Of a stretch of 42,925 bases of DNA, positions 38,388 to 42,925 are shown one piece after another. How positions within the stretch are numbered: the stretch's first letter is position 1; each line of letters begins with the position of its first letter. The notes under the pieces are model-generated. The model saw only the letters and a list, made by a program, of their open reading frames with translations, was not told where the DNA came from and ran no database searches. This DNA comes from a virus: the IMG/VR virus record IMGVR_UViG_3300036799_000151, positions 1-42,925 of that record; one strand, written 5' to 3'. The translations under genes were made by a program, and so were the position numbers.

Positions 38388-38708
38388 TCAGGAGGGTTGG
38401 GGGCCGCGGCCGCGGGCGCGCTCGGCGGCGCTCTTGGTGCGGTGGCACGGCTTGCAGATGCCCTGCTTGTTGGCCCGGGCGTCCCAGAGCGGGTCGGGCA
38501 GGTTCGGGTCCATGTGGTCGACCTGCTCGCTCGGCGTGACGCGGCCGGCGGCGAGGCATGGCCTGCAGAGCGGCTCCTCGGCGAGGATCCGCGCTCGGTC
38601 ACGGCAACCAGCACGGCCACGCAATCGGCGATGGGCGTTCTTCCCTGGCGCCTGCCAGGCCTGGCGAGGTGCGGCAGGCCTGCCGAACCTCGGCGGTTGG
38701 GTGGGCAC
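38388..38708 (-). CDS. HNH endonuclease
   Basis: 106 residues from GTG 38708. Zinc-knuckle HNH pattern: C48xxC51, then 'SEQVDHMDP' (D64, H65), N80 in 'DARANKQG', and C85xxCH89 in 'CKPCHRTKS'. HNH proteins beside terminase genes assist DNA cleavage during packaging in HK97-like phages. It overlaps nothing; the next upstream gene ends five bases away. Confidence 0.9.
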   Translation of the reverse strand: MPTQPPRFGRPAAPRQAWQAPGKNAHRRLRGRAGCRDRARILAEEPLCRPCLAAGRVTPSEQVDHMDPNLPDPLWDARANKQGICKPCHRTKSAAERARGRGPQPS

Positions 38709-38712
38709 GACG

Positions 38713-38931
38713 TCAGTCGACGTCGACGCCGAGCTCGATCAGTCGGTGGTCGATCTCGTCGATGCGGCTGGTCAGTACCAGGCGCAGCGCGGGCATCAGC
38801 TGCTCCATGAGCGCGGGCGCTTGCGGGCGCCCATCGATGGCCAGCACATAGCGGCCCTCGTCGCGTTGGCCGATCAGGCGCATGCGCTCGAGCACCAGCT
38901 GCTCGACCTGGGGGAAATGCTCCAGCTTCAT
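38713..38931 (-). CDS. Hypothetical small helical protein
   Basis: 72 residues, starts 'MKLEHFPQVEQLVLERMRLI'; helical with an acidic C-terminus ('DEIDHRLIELGVDVD'). ATG at 38931 overlaps the Gam stop. Not recognised, but consistently coupled to the Gam-like gene. Confidence 0.6.
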   Translation of the reverse strand: MKLEHFPQVEQLVLERMRLIGQRDEGRYVLAIDGRPQAPALMEQLMPALRLVLTSRIDEIDHRLIELGVDVD

Positions 38932-39443
38932 CCGATCGTGCCGCCCTGCTGGGCCCGCTCCAGGATGAACATCTCGCCCTGCTGCAGGCGGAAGCCGAGC
39001 GCGGCGAGCGACTTCGCCGCCTTGTCGCCGGCCGCGATCAGCATCTTCAGGGCCGGCTTGTCGAGCTCGAACTTGATCCGCGTGGTGCGGTTGCGCAGCG
39101 GGGTCCCGCGCAGCGCCATAGCGGCGAGGAGATCGGTGTCGTAATCGTGGGCCAGGCTCTTGCTCGACAGCCTGGTGCCGATGATGCAGCCGCCGAGCTC
39201 GATCGACTTGCGGTCCTTCGCGAGCGCGGGCCCGGCCTTCGCCCACCAGGGCTCGGCTTTCTCCGCGATCGCGGCCTGCTCCTCGAGGAGGGGCACGACC
39301 TTGGTATCGATCGCCGCGTTCGTGCGCGCCATCATGCGCGCCCGGCGGCCCTCGAGCGCCGCGACCTGGCCGCCGAGCTCGGCGAAGCGCTCGAGCATGG
39401 CGGCGGCCTGGGCCGTGGTCTTCGGCGCGCGGACGGCCGTCAT
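38928..39443 (-). CDS. Gam-like host-nuclease inhibitor
   Basis: 171 residues from ATG 39443. Coiled-coil N-terminal half ('AAMLERFAELGGQVAALEGR') followed by the Mu-Gam-family core 'PWWAKAGPALAKDRKSIELG' and 'GCIIGTRLSSKSL', and a C-terminal 'LGFRLQQGEMFILERAQQGG'. Mu Gam binds DNA ends and blocks RecBCD-type exonucleases; here it would protect linear phage DNA after entry or during replication. No Mu-type transposase is present. Confidence 0.85.
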   Translation of the reverse strand: MTAVRAPKTTAQAAAMLERFAELGGQVAALEGRRARMMARTNAAIDTKVVPLLEEQAAIAEKAEPWWAKAGPALAKDRKSIELGGCIIGTRLSSKSLAHDYDTDLLAAMALRGTPLRNRTTRIKFELDKPALKMLIAAGDKAAKSLAALGFRLQQGEMFILERAQQGGTIG

Positions 39444-39655
39444 CGCGGGATCACCCGGCGCTGCCTGCGCTCGATCGAGTCGATCACGACCGCGGTGATG
39501 ACGTCGCCGTCGAGCATCGCCTGGGCGGCCCGGCCGGCGGCGAGCTCGCGCTCGACCTGCTCCAGAAAGTCCGCGGTCACGTAGATCGCGCGATCGCCGT
39601 CGCGCGCCGCCGCGATGGTGCGGCGGATCTCGCTCATGTCGAGCGGCCGGCCCAT
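39440..39655 (-). CDS. Hypothetical protein
   Basis: 71 residues. 'MSEIRRTIAAARDGDRAIYV' suggests a small alpha/beta fold; no motif assigned. An alternative start (MSEIRR, 39637) is possible. Overlaps Gam by four bases and ends near the next gene. Confidence 0.55.
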   Translation of the reverse strand: MGRPLDMSEIRRTIAAARDGDRAIYVTADFLEQVERELAAGRAAQAMLDGDVITAVVIDSIERRQRRVIPR

Positions 39656-39657
39656 GG

Positions 39658-39951
39658 TCAGTACCAGGCCTCGCCCGGCCCGACCTTGAGCGGCGGGTTG
39701 GCCGGCCGCGCCGGCGTAGGCTCGCGGAAAACGGCGCGCAGGCCGGCGGCGATCGCCTCGGCCTCGGCGACATGGCCGTCATGCTCGCGCTGGGACCTGG
39801 CGCCGATCGTCCGGGCGCGCAGCAGCGCATCGAGGCGGTCGCTGAGCCTGGTCAGCCTGGCGATGGAATCGATGGGCGCCGCCGCCCTGCTCCGGACCGG
39901 AAAGCGCGGGCGGGCGGCGGCGCCGGCCGGGAGGGCGTTGTGCGTGGACAT
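39658..39951 (-). CDS. Hypothetical protein
   Basis: 97 residues. Central helix 'SIARLTRLSDRLDALLRART', C-terminal Pro-rich stretch. It is the first gene after the terminator at 39970-39996, so it probably begins the Gam-HNH-terminase transcription unit. Confidence 0.55.
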   Translation of the reverse strand: MSTHNALPAGAAARPRFPVRSRAAAPIDSIARLTRLSDRLDALLRARTIGARSQREHDGHVAEAEAIAAGLRAVFREPTPARPANPPLKVGPGEAWY

Positions 39952-39969
39952 CGCTCACCTCCGGGCATG

Positions 39970-39996
39970 AAAAAAGCCCGCGGGTGGGCGCGGGCT
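39970..39996 (-). terminator. Rho-independent terminator on the minus strand
   Basis: On the minus strand, AGCCCGCG / CGCGGGCT form a perfect eight-base stem with a six-base loop, followed by six T. It separates the immunity/regulatory genes (40103 and above) from the late minus-strand operon that starts at 39951. It is the clearest terminator in the window. Confidence 0.85.
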
Positions 39997-40102
39997 CTTC
40001 GATCACGCTGGGCTCGGGGCGCAGCTGTGGCGGGGTCGATTTGGGCCGTTTGGTGGACGTTTTGCAGTCCGCTTTTCGTGAGGGTAACGAAAACCGGAAG
40101 TT
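39997..40102. promoter_or_regulatory. Intergenic region with TTTTCGT/ACGAAAA dyad
   Basis: 106 bases without a gene. A seven-base inverted repeat (TTTTCGT at 40073-40079, ACGAAAA at 40087-40093) overlaps a 21-base sequence (40064-40084) that recurs with one mismatch at 41033-41053. Possible operator or promoter region; the minus-strand late promoter may lie between here and 39952 but no clear -35/-10 was seen. Confidence 0.4.
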
Positions 40103-40978
40103 TCAGGCGATCCGGGCATGGGCGCGATCGAGGTCGCCCTGGTCGACCTCGCGCACCGCGTCGCGCAGCATCCGCGGCCAAAGGTCCAGGGCGCCGATCA
40201 GCAGCCGCTTCAGCCGCTTGTGCCCCATGCCGAAGCTCCTGGCGGCGATCGTGAGGGGCAGATGCTCGCCGGTGAGCATGGCCAGCACGGGCGCCGGCGC
40301 CGGCAGCGCGTGGCGCCATCGCGTATAGGCCATCTCGTGCCGCACCTGGCTCAGCCGCTCGTAGAAGCCGCCATCGCCCATCCGCGTCACGTCGACGCGC
40401 GTCTCGAGGCTGGCGGTCTTGATCGTGACGCCCGCGGCGATCCGCTCCGCAACCAGGTTGATCTCCTCGGCCGCGGCGAGCTGCTCGGCGTCGATCGCGC
40501 CGGTTTCGTAGAGCCGGGCCAGCGCGCCGTCGTTCCGGCGCGCGGCGTGCTGGTGGGTTTCCGGCGTCCCGTCGTTCTTGTGCTTCCAGCGCGCGACCAG
40601 GTCGGCGCGCTCCTTCCGGAGCCGGCGCTCGGATGCGGCCGCGGCGGGATGCCGGCGAGCCCAGGCCTCTTTGCCGGCCTCGGCCCGCGCGTCGAGCCGG
40701 CGCTGGGCCTGGCTGCGGCGATCGCGCTTCGGGCGCTTGGGATTGAGCGACACGACTTTCGCCGGGACCGCTCTGGCCGCGCGCACCGCGGCCAGGCGGC
40801 GGGCGGCGCTTTCGCGGAGCGGCGCGCTCAGCCGCTCGGCCCGTTTCGCATTCTCGCTGGCATCGCGCTTCGCCTTGGCCCGCCTGAACTCGGCCCGCGC
40901 CGCGCGGGCGGCCTTGGAATACCAGCCCGCGGGCTTCTTCGGGCGCTCGAGGCCGCCCGCGCCGATCACTTGCACCAT
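40103..40978 (-). CDS. Basic DNA-binding-like phage protein
   Basis: 291 residues. The first 140 residues are extremely Arg/Lys/Ala-rich ('ARAEFRRAKAKRDASENAKR'), probably disordered and nucleic-acid binding. Residues 150-285 form a helical domain ('AIDAEQLAAAEEINLVAERI', 'RLSQVRHEMAYTRWRHAL') with a likely HTH near the end ('LTIAARSFGMGHKRLKRLLI'). Named family not certain. It is cotranscribed with the LexA-like gene, 16 bases downstream. Confidence 0.65.
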   Translation of the reverse strand: MVQVIGAGGLERPKKPAGWYSKAARAARAEFRRAKAKRDASENAKRAERLSAPLRESAARRLAAVRAARAVPAKVVSLNPKRPKRDRRSQAQRRLDARAEAGKEAWARRHPAAAASERRLRKERADLVARWKHKNDGTPETHQHAARRNDGALARLYETGAIDAEQLAAAEEINLVAERIAAGVTIKTASLETRVDVTRMGDGGFYERLSQVRHEMAYTRWRHALPAPAPVLAMLTGEHLPLTIAARSFGMGHKRLKRLLIGALDLWPRMLRDAVREVDQGDLDRAHARIA

Positions 40979-40994
40979 TGAGACCCCACCCGGT

Positions 40995-41393
40995 TCACTC
41001 GTCGGGTTTATGGTCCAGGAAGAGCAGGTCCGGCAGTCCGTTTTTCGTGAGGGGCGGCGTTGCGGTCAGCGCGCCCGCCTTGATCGTCCAGCCGCGCTGG
41101 GCGAGCAGGAGCAGCACGTCGGCCTCGCTGATCTGCTCGCCGCGGTCGATCAGCACGATCCCGCGCTTCTTGCCCTTCACGACCTTGATCTGCAGCTCGC
41201 GGGAGAGCTGGCCGACCAGCTCGTGGGCATATTTCACGCCGATGCCGAGCTCGGCCGCCAGCTCGCTCAGCGTCGGCGATTCACCCCATTGCGCAAAGTA
41301 GCGCTTGATGAAGTCCAGCGCCTGCAGCTTGCGGCTTCGCATCGTCGGCGTAAGGCGGGCCCGCTCCCCCATGTCCTTGGATATAGCGAACAT
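40995..41393 (-). CDS. LexA-N-like winged-helix regulator without peptidase
   Basis: 132 residues. Residues 14-82 match the LexA DNA-binding domain pattern: 'RSRKLQALDFIKRYFAQWGE', 'SPTLSELAAELGIGVKYAHE', and wing 'VVKGKKRGIVLI'. The remaining 50 residues are unrelated to the S24 peptidase domain, so RecA-stimulated self-cleavage is not possible. ATG 41393 or 41372 may be used. An exact GTTC-N7-GTTC LexA box lies 11 bases upstream of 41393. It may bind host-type LexA boxes and autoregulate (inferred). Confidence 0.75.
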   Translation of the reverse strand: MFAISKDMGERARLTPTMRSRKLQALDFIKRYFAQWGESPTLSELAAELGIGVKYAHELVGQLSRELQIKVVKGKKRGIVLIDRGEQISEADVLLLLAQRGWTIKAGALTATPPLTKNGLPDLLFLDHKPDE

Positions 41394-41403
41394 TGCGTGA
41401 ATG

Positions 41404-41418
41404 GAACATGATGGGAAC
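41404..41418 (-). promoter_or_regulatory. SOS (LexA) box GTTC-N7-GTTC
   Basis: On the minus strand the sequence reads GTTC-CCATCAT-GTTC, the exact alphaproteobacterial LexA operator spacing. A third GTTC half-site follows at 41388-41391, overlapping the start codon of the LexA-like gene. Location upstream of that gene indicates SOS or self control. Confidence 0.75.
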
Positions 41419-41482
41419 TCTGCTAACTTGGATCAGGGAAGCCGGCGCGATTAGTCGCGGGGTAGCCGCCAGGCGCTCATCG

Positions 41483-41839
41483 TCAGATGCAGGCATTAAC
41501 CGATCGCGAGATCCGGCGGCCCCAGGCGTTAAGGCCGTGGACGGTGACTTCGCGTTGGCTGCCCTGATCAACGACGTCGACGACCCAAAGCACTGTCGTG
41601 CCTACACTCGACGTCACGCCCTGGGTGTAGGTCTCGCCATGCTCGGCTGGCGTGACCATAACGGGCCAGGGGTCACGCTCAAACGGCCGCAGGAAACAGG
41701 CCCGGAACTCAGCGACGGATTTCGGGGAGTGAGCAACCAGGTTGGCCGGGTCTTCGCGACGGGCCGCGACAGTCGAGCAGCCGGCAAGGACGATGGCGAC
41801 TACTATGGGCGTCAGCGCGTTTCTTATCTCAATGCTCAC
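41483..41839 (-). CDS. Lipoprotein in immunity region
   Basis: 118 residues from GTG 41839 (AAGGAGG six bases upstream). Signal peptide 'MSIEIRNALTPIVVAIVLAG' then C21 with lipobox LAGC, so it is lipidated. The mature part contains 'SVAEFRACFLRPFERDPWPV' and a beta-rich region ('VGTTVLWVVDVVDQGSQ'). Expression next to the repressor during lysogeny would fit a superinfection-exclusion or lysogenic-conversion role (inferred). The longer plus-strand frame opposite is a shadow. Positions 41419-41482 downstream hold no gene. Confidence 0.7.
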   Translation of the reverse strand: MSIEIRNALTPIVVAIVLAGCSTVAARREDPANLVAHSPKSVAEFRACFLRPFERDPWPVMVTPAEHGETYTQGVTSSVGTTVLWVVDVVDQGSQREVTVHGLNAWGRRISRSVNACI

Positions 41840-42452
41840 CGGCCCCTCCTTGTTGGCGTCGGAGATAGTCCTTCGCCATAGCCTGTAGGCCATCCTTGCC
41901 GAACCGGTTCAACTCGCGATAGGTCTTGATCAGATCGCCTTCGTCGGCATCGAGCACCGCCAGCACGATGCCAAGCTCGGCGAGCAGCTTCTTCGCCGCA
42001 CTCTTCCTTTTGCTAGGATGGCCGTAATAATCCCGCACGAACGCGCGGACCGGCCGGCGCACCTCCTCGCCCAGCCGATCGAGGTGGGCGACGAGACGCG
42101 CCTCGTCCCGAAACAGCAACGGGCGCGAGCCCGCGAAGGGATGGCTGGCATAATACCAGTTGCGGTCGTTCAAATATTCGATCCGCCGCACGTTGGTCTC
42201 GTCGCCGTCGAGCGCCGCCATTTCGAAAGCATATTGTGCCAGCCGCAGCCAGCGCGGCAGTTGCCGCGCGCCCTCGTCCTCGAATGCCGTCACCTCCTGC
42301 GCCACCGGCGGGGCGAGCGGCCAATGGAAGTCGCTCGCCATCTGCATCATCCGGATCACCAGCTCGTCGGCCGCCCATCCCCGTGCCTCGCGCTCCTTCT
42401 TCAGCCAGGCGCGCGAGCTGGCGACCAGCGCCTTCTCGCTCGGCTCAGCCAT
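41829..42452 (-). CDS. Repressor-associated hypothetical protein
   Basis: 207 residues from ATG 42452, overlapping the repressor's last eight bases. The N-terminus ('SSRAWLKKEREARGWAADEL' then 'VAQEVTAFEDEGARQLPRWL') resembles a degenerate XRE HTH. The C-terminal part is a conserved-looking helical domain ('REELNRFGKDGLQAMAKDYL' in style). It is co-transcribed with the repressor, so likely expressed in the lysogen. Confidence 0.65.
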   Translation of the reverse strand: MAEPSEKALVASSRAWLKKEREARGWAADELVIRMMQMASDFHWPLAPPVAQEVTAFEDEGARQLPRWLRLAQYAFEMAALDGDETNVRRIEYLNDRNWYYASHPFAGSRPLLFRDEARLVAHLDRLGEEVRRPVRAFVRDYYGHPSKRKSAAKKLLAELGIVLAVLDADEGDLIKTYRELNRFGKDGLQAMAKDYLRRQQGGAGEH

Positions 42453-42825
42453 CGGCCTCGCCTGGGCGATAGCTCGGCCGCGTATCATGGAGGGTCCTCG
42501 CCCCGCGCATGCGTTCGGCGACGCGCAGCAGCGCCGATCGGTCCGCGGGGTCGAGCTCGCGGAAGTCGGTGATCAGCCTGGCCTCGTCGGGGCTGAGCTC
42601 CGGCGCCGGCGGCGCGTCCGCGTCCGGATCGTCGGTCTCGCCGGTCAGGTAGGCGGGCGTGGTGCCCAGCTCGCGGGCGATTCGGTGGAGGTGCGTGGAC
42701 GAGCGTGAGCTGCCCCTGATCAGGGCGTTGATGGCAGGCTGAGTTAGGTGCACGCGGCGAGCCAGTTCGGACTGGCTTAGGCCCGTGGTCTCGAGACGTT
42801 CTTGGATGCGGCTGCCGACGCTCAT
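42445..42825 (-). CDS. XRE-family prophage repressor (CI-like, no peptidase)
   Basis: 126 residues from ATG 42825; an earlier in-frame ATG at 42861 would add an unlikely N-terminus. HTH at about 16-40 ('GLSQSELARRVHLTQPAINA', then 'LIRGSSRSSTHLHRIARELG'). The C-terminal 60 residues are acidic then helical and lack an S24 peptidase. It is divergent from the YdaS/Cro-like early operon across the control region, so it is the likely lysogeny repressor. Induction cannot occur by self-cleavage. Confidence 0.85.
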   Translation of the reverse strand: MSVGSRIQERLETTGLSQSELARRVHLTQPAINALIRGSSRSSTHLHRIARELGTTPAYLTGETDDPDADAPPAPELSPDEARLITDFRELDPADRSALLRVAERMRGARTLHDTRPSYRPGEADG

Positions 42826-42925
42826 CAGGCAGCCCAGCCTAAAAGCGAACTTATAGACCGCCATGCAAGAGTCCTGCTTGACCATCCCATAAGAACTCTG
42901 ATAGCCGAGTCGTATGGACGCGAAT
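42764..42925. repeat. Terminal direct repeat, right copy (circular closure)
   Basis: Matches positions 1-161 with one extra T at 42890. It contains the repressor 5' end, the control region (42826-42913) and the first four codons of the early gene at 42914. It should be merged with the left copy when the genome is circularised. Confidence 0.9.

Noticed and set aside
35540-38539. A 999-codon open frame on the plus strand opposite terminase genes
   Set aside because: The minus strand there encodes TerL and TerS with clear motifs and tight gene coupling. The plus frame is low-complexity Arg/Asp/Leu-rich and is a GC-rich antisense shadow.
41393-41881. Plus-strand frame of 162 codons in the immunity region
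   Set aside because: The opposite strand encodes a lipoprotein with a strong ribosome site and lipobox, and the plus frame has no recognisable features.
1-42925. Terminal repeats as attL/attR of an integrated prophage or as mobile-element long repeats
   Set aside because: The repeats lie inside the repressor/operator region rather than at the integrase, and no host sequence lies beyond them. A circular assembly overlap explains them better.

Overview
The window looks like one complete, circular genome of a temperate HK97-like siphophage (or its excised prophage), about 42.76 kb, opened inside its immunity region. The first 161 bases recur as the last 162 with one indel, so the map closes into a circle. 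The host is probably an alphaproteobacterium, most likely a sphingomonad. The reasons are very high GC, a GapR (DUF2312) homologue, an exact alphaproteobacterial LexA box, and two copies of a palindromic repeat I associate with Sphingomonadaceae. No search was run, so host and family names rest on motif recognition.

Layout. (1) 1-149 and 42826-42913: divergent control region between an XRE repressor (minus) and the early operon (plus). (2) 150-11755, plus strand: a dense early operon in which most genes overlap by 1-10 bases. It holds a YdaS/Cro-like switch protein, small membrane and zinc-ribbon proteins, GapR, a large ParB, a DGQHR-type ParB-fold protein, a Gp88-like cysteine protein, a DnaA-like initiator, a HerA/FtsK-like ATPase and AlpA. 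(3) 12024-14220: a first P4-type integrase, a zinc ribbon and a winged-helix replication-type protein. (4) 14407-16518: a second P4-type integrase (minus), two small genes, a repeat-rich noncoding stretch and an intact tRNA-Arg(CCG). (5) 16525-18765: lysis and accessory genes. (6) 18836-39951, minus strand, transcribed right to left: Gam-like protein, HNH, TerS, TerL, portal, protease, capsid, decoration proteins, connectors, tail tube, frameshifted tail chaperones, tape measure, tail tip, SGNH esterase tail protein. (7) 40103-42825, minus strand: basic HTH-like protein, LexA-like regulator behind an SOS box, lipoprotein, XRE-associated protein and repressor.

How the parts work together. The repressor and the YdaS/Cro-like protein form the lysis/lysogeny switch. 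The LexA-like protein has no peptidase domain and sits next to a LexA box, which suggests a link to host SOS. The early operon carries relatives of host chromosome-maintenance proteins (DnaA, GapR, ParB) rather than a recognisable phage polymerase or primase, so replication probably borrows the host replisome. The tail chaperone pair is joined by a canonical -1 slippery heptamer (AAACCCT) in front of a second frame that has no start codon; ordinary start-codon gene calling would miss it.
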